The notes: generated from the letters alone by a model not told the origin. Shown: positions 27,126 to 39,340, counted from the stretch's first letter. The stretch is 64,000 nucleotides of DNA from Aeriscardovia aeriphila (GCF_002259595.1 NZ_MWWU01000002.1:124001-188000); one strand, 5' to 3'. Numbers and translations are program-made.

Positions 27126-28136
27126 GTGAGTGTACTTCTTGAAGGCACGCCTGATAAGAACCTGGTGCTGGTAACTGGACGCGCATACCCGAAGCTCGCC
27201 GAGGATGTTGCCAAGCAGCTTGGCATTGACGTCCTTGAGACTACGGCTTACGACTTTGCAGACGGTGAGATCTATTGCCGTTACACGCAGTCGGTACGTG
27301 GTGCAGACGCTTTCGTCCTGCAGTCTCATACTCAGCCCATCAACAAGTGGATCATGGAACAGCTCATCATGATCGACGCCATGAAGCGTGCATCCGCACG
27401 TTCCGTCACCGCTGTTGTTCCATTCCTCGGCTACTCTCGCCAGGACAAGAAGCACTTGGGCCGCGAGCCAATTACTTCTCGTCTGATCTTCGATCTTTTC
27501 ACTGCAGCAGGTGCCGACCGCATCATGTCCGTGGACCTGCACGCAGCACAGTCCCAGGGCTTCTTCAACGGCCCAGTCGACCACTTGCAAGCAATGCCAC
27601 TGCTCGTCAGCTACATTCGCTCGAAGATGGCCACCGACAACCTCACTGTTGTCTCCCCAGACGCCGGTCGAATCCGCGTTGCAGAACAGTGGGCAGCACA
27701 GTTGGGTGGCAACCCGCTCGCCTTCGTCCACAAGACGCGCGACATTCACCACGCCAACCAGGCTGTTTCCCACCGCGTGATCGGTGATGTGGCAGGCCGC
27801 GACTGCGTCCTCGTCGACGATATGATCGACACCGCAGGCACCATCGTCGGTGCGACCCGCTGCCTGAACGAAGCTGGCGCAAAGTCCGTCACCATCGTGG
27901 CAACCCACGCCATCTTCTCCGATCCAGCCATCGAGCGCTTGCGCGAATGCGGTGCTAAGGAAATCGTCGTCACCGACACCGTTCCTGTTCCACAAGAGAA
28001 GCGCCTGCCAAACATGACCGTTCTCTCCATTGCTCCACTGCTCGCAGCAGCAATGAAGTCCGTGTTCATGGACGGCTCGATGGCCAAGCTCTTCGAAGAT
28101 TATCCACAGGAGCATCCAGACTTCCTCTACGCCTGA
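27126..28136 (+). CDS. prs: Ribose-phosphate pyrophosphokinase (PRPP synthetase)
   Basis: Makes PRPP from ribose 5-phosphate and ATP, feeding PyrE and purine/NAD synthesis. Motifs: RYTQSVRGADAFVLQSH, the ATP-binding PFLGYSRQDKKH, the divalent-cation site VDLHAAQSQGFF and the PRPP loop VLVDDMIDTAGTI. GTG 27126 is chosen (GGGAGAAC 6-12 bp upstream) over an earlier TTG. Length 336 residues, slightly longer than E. coli Prs. A motif copy follows the stop at 28176. Confidence 0.95.
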   Translation: MSVLLEGTPDKNLVLVTGRAYPKLAEDVAKQLGIDVLETTAYDFADGEIYCRYTQSVRGADAFVLQSHTQPINKWIMEQLIMIDAMKRASARSVTAVVPFLGYSRQDKKHLGREPITSRLIFDLFTAAGADRIMSVDLHAAQSQGFFNGPVDHLQAMPLLVSYIRSKMATDNLTVVSPDAGRIRVAEQWAAQLGGNPLAFVHKTRDIHHANQAVSHRVIGDVAGRDCVLVDDMIDTAGTIVGATRCLNEAGAKSVTIVATHAIFSDPAIERLRECGAKEIVVTDTVPVPQEKRLPNMTVLSIAPLLAAAMKSVFMDGSMAKLFEDYPQEHPDFLYA

Positions 28137-28256
28137 GCTAGGGCAGTAGAGAGCCGACAAGTGAACAGAGCACGCTGATAATCTCAAGAAATACGAGACT
28201 ACCGGCGTGTGTTATTTGAAAAAATGGCTAATTCTGGGTAATCTTGTTTCGGCTAT

Positions 28257-28330
28257 TCCTCCATGGTGTAATGGCAGCACACGGGTCTTTGGAACCCTTA
28301 GTCTTGGTTCGAGTCCAGGTGGAGGAACCA
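28257..28330 (+). tRNA. tRNA-Gln (anticodon TTG)
   Basis: Acceptor arms TCCTCCA (28257-28263) and TGGAGGA (28320-28326) match exactly; anticodon loop CTTTGGA gives TTG; T-arm CTTGGTTCGAGTCCAGG; CCA is encoded. The closing pair of the anticodon stem appears as a C-T mismatch. Confidence 0.93.
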
Positions 28331-28333
28331 CTT

Positions 28334-28360
28334 ACCGCGGTCAATCGATCGCGGTTTTTT
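28334..28360 (+). terminator. Rho-independent terminator after tRNA-Gln
   Basis: ACCGCG (28334-28339) pairs with CGCGGT (28350-28355), followed by a T-run. Confidence 0.85.
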
Positions 28361-28392
28361 GTTTTGTACGCGCAACACGTGGACGGCTGTCG

Positions 28393-28474
28393 GCTAGTTC
28401 GTTAGTTAGCCAGTTAGTTTCCAGTTAGTCAGTAGTTAGCCAGCCTGTCAGTGTCAATCAGTGAGTTAGCGAGC
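28393..28474. repeat. Degenerate GTTAG/CCAG repeat tract
   Basis: The interval carries at least seven GTTAG or CTAGT words separated by CCAG/TCAG. No reading frame is supported. It lies in the 326-bp gene-free gap between tRNA-Gln and the lacZ 3' end. Confidence 0.6.
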
Positions 28475-28608
28475 GAATGGAGATGAATGCTGAGGTTGAG
28501 ATGATGGAGACTCGGAGCCTGTAGGCAGTGAGCGTGGAGACGGCGAACGAGGAGATCGCAGCTTCAGTAGGGCCGCCGAGACAGCTTCGGCAGAACCGCT
28601 TAGACAGA

Positions 28609-28634
28609 AGAAGCCCACCAGGCGGTAGGCTTCT
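28609..28634 (-). terminator. Hairpin terminator candidate of lacZ
   Basis: On the minus strand AGAAGCCTACC pairs with GGTGGGCTTCT (11-bp arms, one mismatch, 4-nt loop), followed by a pyrimidine-rich TCTGTCT, just beyond the lacZ stop. Confidence 0.65.
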
Positions 28635-28656
28635 GTGTATTCGATGAACGCAACTG

Positions 28657-32205
<3,549 letters not shown>

Positions 32206-32450
32206 CTGCCGAGTTTTAAGTACACGACAGTGAGCAGAGAGTAAAAATGCAATGAATGGCAACAAACGAGAGCGAGGTAGCCTGCGTGTGGGAAAGTACA
32301 AAAGGACGGTTTCTCACAAAGAAATTGAAGAAACGACCGCTCACACTGTTGTAACAGCTACTGAGTGGGCGGGAAATCGTCTGGTCAAAGAAGGAAGTTG
32401 GGATCTGGGCAGCTTTACACCAGGGGATTATTGTTTCTTCTGACATCTGG

Positions 32451-32741
32451 TTAAGCAGCTGTATGGAAGTAAAAACTAATGAGGAAGCAGAGGAGCAGAA
32501 AAGCTAAAGGTATAGCAATCGTTAAGGTCACAGTGATCCAACGTGGGGCACTTTTATACTTGAGAACTCCCAGGGTGATGAAGAAGATATCAAGAGCCAT
32601 CTGAAATCCAGTTCCCCAGAACCTATCACTTGAGAATCCCCTCGTAATGATGAAGAGGGGTTCAAAGAATAAATTCTCAACAAAGAGCGCTGTTCCTACC
32701 CAGATTGCACCTTTCCAGTTTTCCTTTGTCGGCTTTGGCAT
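32451..32741 (-). CDS. Small three-helix membrane protein, unknown function
   Basis: 96 residues with hydrophobic segments at about 12-32, 42-60 and 68-92, and a basic N-terminus (MPKPTKENWKG). AGGAGTAGAG precedes the ATG at good spacing, supporting it as real. The DNA is AT-richer than its neighbours (32.2-32.9 kb), suggesting a separate origin. No family recognised. Confidence 0.6.
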   Translation of the reverse strand: MPKPTKENWKGAIWVGTALFVENLFFEPLFIITRGFSSDRFWGTGFQMALDIFFITLGVLKYKSAPRWITVTLTIAIPLAFLLLCFLISFYFHTAA

Positions 32742-32826
32742 ATCTCTACTCCTAAAAGATTCCTTCCGCGGTGAAGCAATCTTATTTATACAGTATATAC
32801 CGTCTCGCCGGGGAAAAGTTCCTATA

Positions 32827-32882
32827 GTAAACAGTTCTTAAGGTAAACAGTTTCCTCAGTGAACAGTTCTCACAGTGAAAGC
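32827..32882. repeat. 16-bp imperfect tandem repeats
   Basis: Units begin GTAAACAGTT, GTAAACAGTT, GTGAACAGTT and GTGAAAGC at 32827, 32843, 32859 and 32875, an exact 16-bp period. They lie in the gap upstream of the interrupted HAD gene and could be a binding-site array. Confidence 0.75.
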
Positions 32883-32945
32883 ACCACATCAAGCTAGTGC
32901 CTCGGCTACAATCAAGCTAACGAGAGTGCTGAAGAAAGGATAATC

Positions 32946-33764
32946 ATGACGAAGCGTCCTGTGAAAACATAGCTTACCGATATGGATGGTGTTCTCGTTC
33001 ATGAAGACACTGCCTTGCCTGGTGCTGCCGAGTTTATTGAAGCTCTGAAGCGTAACAATCGCGAATTCTTGGTGCTCACCAATAACCCGATCTACACTCC
33101 TCGCGATCTTTCTGCCCGCCTGAAGCGCTCAGGTATCGATGTTCCTGAGAAGAATATTTGGACTTCAGCTCTGGCCACTGCAGAATTTGTATCGCGTCAA
33201 ATCCCTCAAGGCTCAGCCTTTGTTATTGGCGAGCCTGGCTTAACGACCGCATTGCACGAGGCTGGTTACGTTCTTTCTGACGCTGACCCCGATTACGTCA
33301 TTTTGGGTGAAACTCGCAATTTCTCATTCCAAGCGATTACCACAGCTATCCGTTTGATTAACAAAGGTGCTCGTTTCATTTGCACTAATCCAGATGCAAC
33401 AGGGCCTTCCGATGAGGGTGTTCTTCCTGCAGCAGGTTCGGTGGCTGCTATGGTCGCGACTGCTACTGGTAAGGAACCATATTTCATTGGAAAGCCTAAC
33501 CCTGTGATGTTTCGCACGGCTCTCGACCGCGTTCATGGTCACTCGGAGTCGACGGCGATGATTGGCGACAGAATGGATACTGACATCATCGCTGGTGTTG
33601 AAGCTGGCCTTGCTACTTTCCTCGTTCTCTCTGGCATCACTGATCGCAAGGAAGTAGAGAAGTACCCGTACCGGCCCAACAAGATTGTCAATGGCATTGA
33701 AGACCTCATCGGCTTTGTCAACGATGGCTTCTTTGAAAACAAGCCTGCACAAGCCAATAACTAA
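32946..33764 (+). pseudogene. NagD-like HAD phosphatase interrupted by an amber codon at position 9
   Basis: ATG 32946, with AAAGGA upstream, opens MTKRPVKT, then TAG (32970-32972), then LTDMDGVLVHE. Homologues commonly read WLTDMDGVLVHE here, so a TGG codon has probably become TAG. After the stop everything is intact: VLTNNPIYTP, AGKPNPVMF-like IGKPNPVMFRTA and MIGDRMDTDIIAG. Restarting at the Met of DMDG (32982) would remove the first Asp, the catalytic nucleophile, so re-initiation would not rescue activity. Options: recent inactivation, amber readthrough, or a base-call error. A paralogue exists at 20441. Confidence 0.8.
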
Positions 33765-33787
33765 ACTTTTTCGCTGGTCAGTCACGG

Positions 33788-33832
33788 CGCTGGTAATCTG
33801 GAATTCCTCCAGATTGTCAGCGCTGTTTTTTT
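33788..33832 (+). terminator. Strong Rho-independent terminator built from motif variants
   Basis: GCGCTGGTAATCTGGA (33788-33803) pairs with TCCAGATTGTCAGCGC (33808-33823), then CTG and seven or more Ts. The stem holds TGGTAATC and GATTGTCA, variants of the repeated motif. Confidence 0.92.
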
Positions 33833-33908
33833 GTTTCACAAAACCTTCGTCGGGTCAGTGGATAATAGGACGGTAGTCATGCGCCGAAGGGTGCGTTGAG
33901 GAGGAATT

Positions 33909-35333
33909 ATGGCAATCAGTGCAGCAATTGTTCTGGCAGCAGGTGAAGGCGTACGAATGAAGTCGTCCACGCCGAAAGTGTTGCATACCCTGGCAGGAAA
34001 GAGCTTCATTGCTCGCGTTCTCGCAGCTGTTCAAGGCTTGGACGCGCAGCGAATTGTCGTCGTTGTGCGTCATGGCAAAGAGCAGGTGAGCCAGGCAGTA
34101 AAGGCTGTCGCTCCTCAAGCTCTTCTCGTTGAGCAGGATGACATTCCTGGTACAGGTCGTGCTGTGCAATGTGCCATGAAAGCCCTCGAGCAGCAAGAAG
34201 GTGCTGATTGGGCCCGCAAGCAAACAGATCCTCTGATTATCACTGCTGGTGATCTACCGCTCTTGGATACTCCTACGCTCAGCGCTATGGTTCAGGCTCA
34301 GAAGGATCAGTCTGCTGTTGCCATGGTGTTGGCAACAAAGCTGGATAATCCCTTCGGTTATGGTCGCATTGTGCGCGATGATAACGGCCATTTCGATCGC
34401 ATTGTTGAGCAGAAAGACGCTGATGAGGAAACTCAGCGCATTAAGGAAGTCAACACGTCTGTGTACTCCTTCACTCCTTCTGTGCTCGCTTCTGCTGTTG
34501 CACACCTGGATGCGAATAACAACCAGCAGGAGTTCTACTTGACTGATGCTTTGGAAAATGCCAAACAATGTGGCCATGTGGGTGTTGCTGTTGCTGCTGA
34601 TCCACTGGCAGTTGAGGGTGTGAATGACCGTGTTCAGCTCTCTCGCTTGGCTCGCTTGCACAATCAGCGCGTCTGCGAACAGTGGATGCGAGAAGGCGTG
34701 AACATTTGGGATCCAGCAACCACGTGGATTGACGATGATGTTGAGCTTGCTCAAGATGTCACTGTTTTGCCAGGCTGCTTCCTGCAAGGCCATACGGTAG
34801 TAGGCCAGGGTAGCGAGGTTGGGCCGTACACCACATTGATTGATGCCACTGTGGGTCAGAACGCTCACGTGGAGCGCGCTCGTATTCAAGAAACGCAGAT
34901 TGGTGACCGCGCCAACATCGGCCCATGGACCTACTTGCGCCCTGGTAACGTGCTTGCTGAGGATACGAAGGCGGGTGCGTTTGTCGAGATGAAGAAGGCT
35001 CACATCGACCACGGCACCAAGGTTCCTCACCTGATCTATGTTGGCGATTCGCATATCGGCCATAATTCCAACCTTGGCGGTGGCACTATTACTGCTAATT
35101 ACGACGGTAAGTTTAAGCACCACACTGAGATTGGCAGTAACGTTCACATCGGAGCAGGAAACATGATTGTCGCTCCAGTCACCATCGGTGACGATGTCAC
35201 CACAGGTGCAGGTGCTGTTGTTCGCCACAATGTTGACAATGGTTCCATGGTGTATTCGGAGAACACCCAGCACGAGGTAAAAGGCTGGAAACCGCGCTAT
35301 GAACGCGAAGGCGGGCAAGATTCTCAGAACTGA
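33909..35333 (+). CDS. glmU: Bifunctional UDP-GlcNAc pyrophosphorylase / glucosamine-1-P acetyltransferase
   Basis: Last two steps to UDP-GlcNAc, the precursor of peptidoglycan. N-terminal uridyltransferase: LAAGEGVRMKSSTPKVLHTL, ITAGDLPLLD, NPFGYGRIVR. C-terminal left-handed beta-helix acetyltransferase from about residue 260, with hexapeptide repeats, GGGTITANYDGKFKHHT and GAGNMIVAPVTIGDD. 474 residues, normal. GAGGAGGAATT precedes ATG. rsfS and a histidine phosphatase follow, an order seen in other actinobacteria only in part. Confidence 0.96.
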   Translation: MAISAAIVLAAGEGVRMKSSTPKVLHTLAGKSFIARVLAAVQGLDAQRIVVVVRHGKEQVSQAVKAVAPQALLVEQDDIPGTGRAVQCAMKALEQQEGADWARKQTDPLIITAGDLPLLDTPTLSAMVQAQKDQSAVAMVLATKLDNPFGYGRIVRDDNGHFDRIVEQKDADEETQRIKEVNTSVYSFTPSVLASAVAHLDANNNQQEFYLTDALENAKQCGHVGVAVAADPLAVEGVNDRVQLSRLARLHNQRVCEQWMREGVNIWDPATTWIDDDVELAQDVTVLPGCFLQGHTVVGQGSEVGPYTTLIDATVGQNAHVERARIQETQIGDRANIGPWTYLRPGNVLAEDTKAGAFVEMKKAHIDHGTKVPHLIYVGDSHIGHNSNLGGGTITANYDGKFKHHTEIGSNVHIGAGNMIVAPVTIGDDVTTGAGAVVRHNVDNGSMVYSENTQHEVKGWKPRYEREGGQDSQN

Positions 35334-35417
35334 TAATCTCAAGGCATTGTGAGCTTTGAGCGCAAGAGATAGGCTCTCTGCGACAATAGGGCAGAAAGCT
35401 TTTGAAGAAAGGAAAAC

Positions 35418-35816
35418 ATGAGCGTACGCGAGGATACTGTCGTCGCATTGCAAAAGGCTGCTGAAGCTGCGAATGAAGCGAAGGCTGCAGACATTGTGGC
35501 CATTGATGTTTCTGAACCAGTGGCTATTACCGATGCCTTTTTGCTCGCAACGGCGTCGAGCCCCCGTCAAGTGCTGGCTGTTGCAGAAGAAGTCGAGAAG
35601 AAACTGAGGCAGGAGTGCGATTTGCACCCTCGTTCGCGCGAAGGTCTGCTCGAAGCGCAGTGGACCCTGCTCGACTATGACGATTTCGTGGTGCACATCT
35701 TCAATGAGGAGGCACGCGAATTCTATGGTCTGGAGAAGCTGTGGGGTGATTGCCCACATATCGAGCTGCATTTAGAGCATCCAGAGACCACCAAGAAGGC
35801 TGATGCTGATGAATGA
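35418..35816 (+). CDS. rsfS: Ribosomal silencing factor RsfS
   Basis: Binds ribosomal protein L14 and blocks subunit joining in starvation. The family core AADIVAIDVSEPVAITDAFLLATASSPRQVLA, SREGLLEAQWTLLDYDDFVVHIF and REFYGLEKLWGD is complete in 132 residues. AGAAAGGAAAAC precedes the ATG. Its 3' end overlaps the next gene by a few bases. Confidence 0.95.
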   Translation: MSVREDTVVALQKAAEAANEAKAADIVAIDVSEPVAITDAFLLATASSPRQVLAVAEEVEKKLRQECDLHPRSREGLLEAQWTLLDYDDFVVHIFNEEAREFYGLEKLWGDCPHIELHLEHPETTKKADADE

Positions 35817-36672
35817 TCCAGACATCATTCACGACTACGTCGAGCCTGCTGCAGGTCAGTATCTCATTGCCCCTCTTCAGGGCTACAGCGTGCAGGACGA
35901 CCGTAACCTCACTCCGCGTACAGATGCTGACCTCGTCTGGCACACCAACTCTCGCGAGCAGCTCGCCCGCCGTGTGATTTTTGTCCGTCATGGGCGTACG
36001 CATTACAATGCCGTTCACCGCATTCAAGGCATGGTTGACATTCCTTTGGATGCCAAGGGCATGTGGCAGGTGACCGAGACTGGTAAGGAACTGCGCAGAC
36101 TCTACGTTGACACTGACGAAGCACGGGAGCACGGAATCAAGCAGTTTGTTCTTGCTTCTGACCTCACCCGCGCTGCTCAAACGGCTCACGCTTTTGCTGA
36201 CCCGCTGGGTCTCGACGTTCACTTCGATACTCGTGTTCGTGAACGCTACTTTGGTGAGTGGGAAGCCAAAAGCCAGAAAGAGTTGATGGAAAACCATCCT
36301 CAGGATTTCCGCGGCTGGCTGGAAGGCAAGGGTTCTGAGCTCAAGCATGGCGCAGAATCTAAGCAGCATACCGGTGCTCGGGGAGCGGAGGCTGTCAACG
36401 ACTGGGCTCACAAGCTTGATTCTTCCACCGACCTGTATGTGTTCTCCCACGGCTCTCTCATTGCTCAAACCATCCAGTATTTGCTGGGCAAGGGAACTGA
36501 CGGCGTGTATGAGGCATTAGGTTCCATGCGTAACGCCTACTGGGCAATCCTCGAGCCAGTGGTTCGCTCGGACGGTTCCTATCGTTGGCGTTTGCTGGAG
36601 TTCAACCATGCTCCTCGCATTGCTGAGCAGGGTAACTGGAATGGGGAAATGACGCCATCTGGTTTGAGTTAA
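35803..36672 (+). CDS. Histidine phosphatase (phosphoglycerate-mutase-like)
   Basis: Phosphatase/mutase of the RHG clan, coupled to rsfS by overlap as in many actinobacteria. RHGRTHYNAVHRIQG carries the phospho-accepting His, LASDLTRAAQTA holds the second Arg, ERYFGEWEAKS the acid Glu region and VFSHGSLIAQTI the second His. An about 55-residue N-terminal extension precedes the domain. ATG 35809 is an alternative start. The substrate is unknown. Confidence 0.85.
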   Translation: MLMNDPDIIHDYVEPAAGQYLIAPLQGYSVQDDRNLTPRTDADLVWHTNSREQLARRVIFVRHGRTHYNAVHRIQGMVDIPLDAKGMWQVTETGKELRRLYVDTDEAREHGIKQFVLASDLTRAAQTAHAFADPLGLDVHFDTRVRERYFGEWEAKSQKELMENHPQDFRGWLEGKGSELKHGAESKQHTGARGAEAVNDWAHKLDSSTDLYVFSHGSLIAQTIQYLLGKGTDGVYEALGSMRNAYWAILEPVVRSDGSYRWRLLEFNHAPRIAEQGNWNGEMTPSGLS

Positions 36673-36692
36673 ACGCTGTGATGGTGTGAGTG

Positions 36693-36758
36693 ATAGCTGC
36701 ACAGCTGACTTGCTCAGCATGACCGCAGGCGATGGGCTCAGTTTGTGCAGCTATTTTT
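36693..36758 (+). terminator. Rho-independent terminator after the glmU-rsfS-phosphatase unit
   Basis: ATAGCTGCACA (36693-36703) pairs with TGTGCAGCTAT (36744-36754), followed by Ts; the long loop contains a further GCTCAGC/GGGCTCAG pairing. Confidence 0.8.
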
Positions 36759-36848
36759 CACTGAAAAAGCACAGAAAACCCGCGATTTTTCAGCCATTCT
36801 TCATCGCCATGCACTACAACTAGAGGCAGAAAGGTGAGGTGAATAAGA

Positions 36849-38012
36849 GTGGTCGAACCAGGTGGAAGCAGGCAAGGCTGGAACGGTGAGCAGGGTGCGC
36901 CTGCATCCTGCAAACCTCCTGTACCTTCTTTGCCAGCGCAAACGCCTTCTCATAATGACGCTGAAAAGGGCGGTAAGAAGAGCGTTTTCCGTCATTTCTT
37001 TGCTGGTATTTCCTGGATTCAAATTCTCGCTGGTGGCCTTGCTGCAGTGACAGTCTTTCTTCTGTCGAGCAAATTAGGCCTTGCAGGAACGATTATCGGC
37101 GCCGCACTGGCTTCGATGATCTCAACTTTCGCCTCCCAGCTGTACCAGAACATCCTCAAAGTGGCGAATTCGAAGCTTCTCAGCACTTCTGCCGACGACT
37201 CGCAGCAATCTCGCTCTCCTCACGAGTCGTCCACTGCTGTTCAGCCTTCTTCAACGCAGCCTTCGTCAGCTTGTGCGTCCGATGTGCCGGAAAGTTCGCA
37301 GGCACATCGGCGGATTGTGGGAACCTCTGACCAGTCTCAGTTGAGCTCTACAACTGTCATGCCCTTGTCACAGGCTTTGCAAGGTACTTCTTCGCCAGAT
37401 TATCAGCCTGATATAGCCGTTCAGAGCGCTGATAATCTCAAGAAAAACAAGCAGAAAAAACTCGCCATCATCATATCCGTTGTGGTGGCGCTTCTCTCTG
37501 TCGCGCTTGTGACGGGCGGAATTATGTTGATCACTGGCGGTAAACCAACTGATACCGTTCTGCCATCGACGCGTGTTGAGCATTCGCAAACTCCAACCCA
37601 CAACTCTCCTGACTCTTCCCAGCAAGGTGAGGAGACCAGTAAGCAGAAAGAACGGAGCCAGTCGGGTAGCGACGAGGAGAAGAAGGCTGAAAATCAGTCT
37701 TCTTCTGGTTCTTCTCAGGACGATGGTTCGACAAACTCAACTACCAATGGCTCAGACTCTTCTCAGTCGAGTAATACCAACGAATCTCAGAGTTCAACGA
37801 ATTCAGGAAGTTCGTCTGATTCCTCCAGCTCGAGTAACTCAGGCAGTTCGAATTCTGACTCGAATAGTTCGAATAGCTCTACTAATTCAGGCAATTCCAG
37901 TAATTCTGATTCGTCAACGGGCTCTTCTTCTGACGCCAATTCACAGGGATCAAACGATTCTTCTTCGCAGTCAGGTTCGGCGGGAGATTCTTCCTCACGC
38001 ACGCAGAAATAG
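36849..38012 (+). CDS. Membrane protein with long Ser/Asn-rich C-terminal tail
   Basis: 387 residues, unknown function. Two hydrophobic stretches (about 55-75 and 78-100, SWIQILAGGLAAVTVFLLSS and LAGTIIGAALASMI), a Ser/Gln-rich linker, a third helix (about 200-225, KLAIIISVVVALLSVALVTG) and then about 150 residues mostly S, N, D, Q, G and T. The tail is predicted outside the cell, like a stalk; no LPXTG anchor. The GTG start has AGGTGAGG upstream. Two copies of the window motif lie in the linker (37398, 37430), the second encoding DNLK. Confidence 0.75.
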   Translation: MVEPGGSRQGWNGEQGAPASCKPPVPSLPAQTPSHNDAEKGGKKSVFRHFFAGISWIQILAGGLAAVTVFLLSSKLGLAGTIIGAALASMISTFASQLYQNILKVANSKLLSTSADDSQQSRSPHESSTAVQPSSTQPSSACASDVPESSQAHRRIVGTSDQSQLSSTTVMPLSQALQGTSSPDYQPDIAVQSADNLKKNKQKKLAIIISVVVALLSVALVTGGIMLITGGKPTDTVLPSTRVEHSQTPTHNSPDSSQQGEETSKQKERSQSGSDEEKKAENQSSSGSSQDDGSTNSTTNGSDSSQSSNTNESQSSTNSGSSSDSSSSSNSGSSNSDSNSSNSSTNSGNSSNSDSSTGSSSDANSQGSNDSSSQSGSAGDSSSRTQK

Positions 38013-38196
38013 GAAGGGATTTTCTTCCTCCTGTACACGTTCAGGTGGCTTAGTGAAGACGCTCACGCATGCTTGTGAGAGGGCAGTGGAGGAGAGGGAG
38101 AACTGACGAGCTTGCCCAACACGCCGAAAGGCTATGTGCTTGCGCTTTGCCTGGTGTCCGCGTATAGTTTCTTTCTGTTGTCATAGACAACTCACT

Positions 38197-38269
38197 GGGG
38201 CTATAGCGCAGTTGGTAGCGCACTTCCATGGCATGGAAGGGGTCGTGGGTTCGAATCCCACTAGCTCCA
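38197..38269 (+). tRNA. tRNA-Ala (anticodon GGC)
   Basis: Acceptor arms GGGGCTA and TAGCTCC (one G-T pair), D-arm GCGCAGTTGGTAGCGC, anticodon stem CTTCC/GGAAG with loop ATGGCAT, T-arm GTGGGTTCGAATCCCAC. CCA is not encoded. It borders the acquired resistance segment. Confidence 0.96.
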
Positions 38270-38274
38270 CTATG

Positions 38275-38319
38275 AGGACTACCTTTGTGATACAAATGCA
38301 CGAAGGTAGTCCTTTTTTA
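38275..38319 (+). terminator. Rho-independent terminator after tRNA-Ala
   Basis: AGGACTACCTT (38275-38285) pairs with AAGGTAGTCCT (38303-38313), followed by a T-run. Confidence 0.92.
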
Positions 38320-38354
38320 TTTCCAGCGTCTCATCCCACAACGAAGCTCGGAAA

Positions 38355-39128
38355 GTGCTGGTCAGAAAGATTTATGGAGGAGCGAGTGATAATCGCACGT
38401 GTATCTGCCCTGTAGGTGAGGTGACCTCACCTACAGCATCACTTGAGGCTCAGGTAGAGCACTTCAAAGCATTGGGTGATATCACCCGACTGCAGCTAGC
38501 CTTAATAGTCAAACAGTCCGCCCCGTCCCCGGTGTGCGCATGCAACTTCCCTGAGGCCTTCGGCATGAGCCAGTTGACGATTTCCCACCATCTAGGCAAG
38601 CTGGTCAAAGCCGGAGTTCTCGAAAGGCAAAAGCGAGGGAAATGTGCGTACTTCACGCTCAACCCAGATTTTGATCAAAATCTTCTCGCAAACGTGACCC
38701 TAGGAGTCGCCATGAACGTTAATGACACAGCCACAGGAACCACGATCTTGTTCGCCTGCCGGCAAAACGCCGGACGTTCCCAGATTGCTGCAGCGTTAGC
38801 CAAGCAACTTGCACCAAAAGGCGTAACGATCCTGTCGGCAGGATCCGAGCCTGCTGATGCGGTTCATCCCGTCGTCGTTGAGGCCCTCGCCGAGCTCGGC
38901 CTCCAACCCGATTCTCAACCCAAGCCACTCGACCCTGCACAGGTGAAAACGTCTGACTGGGTCGTCACCATGGGATGCGGCGAAGCCTGCCCCTTCTTCC
39001 CGGGCGTCCACTATCAAGACTGGAAGATCGACGACCCCAGCGACCGTTCACTGGAAGAAGTCCGGAGCATCATCGACCAAATCAGAATACGTGTCCAAGA
39101 ACTGCTTGACACAGTCTCCCAAGGGTAA
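38355..39128 (+). CDS. ArsR repressor fused to thioredoxin-type arsenate reductase ArsC
   Basis: Residues about 25-115 form an ArsR winged helix (FKALGDITRLQLALIV, recognition helix SQLTISHHLGKLVKAGVL) with the Cys pair SPVCACNF at the site where As(III) is sensed. Residues about 125-257 are a low-molecular-weight-phosphatase-fold ArsC: P-loop CRQNAGRSQ, then MGCGEACPFFPG with the resolving cysteines as in actinobacterial reductases, and WKIDDPSD. One protein would thus sense arsenite and reduce arsenate. The start is uncertain: GTG 38355 keeps a TCICP stretch like other ArsR N-termini, while GTG 38421 lies inside a palindrome. No arsenite exporter lies next to it; the CDF gene is nearby. Confidence 0.88.
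   Translation: MLVRKIYGGASDNRTCICPVGEVTSPTASLEAQVEHFKALGDITRLQLALIVKQSAPSPVCACNFPEAFGMSQLTISHHLGKLVKAGVLERQKRGKCAYFTLNPDFDQNLLANVTLGVAMNVNDTATGTTILFACRQNAGRSQIAAALAKQLAPKGVTILSAGSEPADAVHPVVVEALAELGLQPDSQPKPLDPAQVKTSDWVVTMGCGEACPFFPGVHYQDWKIDDPSDRSLEEVRSIIDQIRIRVQELLDTVSQG
38410..38436. promoter_or_regulatory. Perfect 27-bp palindrome at the start of arsR-arsC, candidate operator
   Basis: CTGTAGGTGAGGT (38410-38422), one central base, then its exact complement ACCTCACCTACAG (38424-38436). ArsR-family repressors bind dyads at their own promoters. It lies within the longest reading frame, so either translation starts at 38421 or the operator overlaps coding sequence. Confidence 0.55.
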
Positions 39129-39177
39129 TCCCCATGATCCTCTCTGGTTGCAAAGAGTCTTGGTACAACCGGGAGGT

Positions 39178-39283
39178 ATTCGGAGTGACATTTTTATTGT
39201 TCTCGCGCAGATTCCGTAGCTCTCATAAGAGTCGTGTGGAGCCGGTGAAAAGCTCTTGGTGAAGTCCGGATGTCACTTCGGAT
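39178..39283. repeat. Imperfect inverted repeat in the gap before the CmtR-like gene
   Basis: ATTCGGAGTGACAT (39178-39191) matches the complement of ATGTCACTTCGGAT (39270-39283) in 12 of 14 bases. Might be an insertion-sequence remnant or operator. No transposase is seen. Confidence 0.35.
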
Positions 39284-39340
39284 CACTCTCTCAGGCAGCT
39301 CCTCGCTCTGTGTTTGTCGGTCCAATCTAAGGGTGTGAGC

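Noticed and set aside
28098-28107. DnaA-box-like TTATCCACA near the end of prs
   Set aside because: Single copy inside coding sequence encoding YPQ; no cluster of boxes, AT-rich element or dnaA/dnaN nearby.
28393-28474. GTTAG tract considered as a CRISPR or telomere-like array
   Set aside because: Units are short and irregular, there are no spacers of constant length and no cas genes in the window.
34254-35771. A 505-codon antisense frame over glmU-rsfS
   Set aside because: No family features; glmU and rsfS are unambiguous on the other strand.
38197-38269. tRNA-Ala 3' end as an attachment site with a downstream duplicate
   Set aside because: No second copy of the tRNA 3' end was found up to 41 kb and no integrase gene is present.
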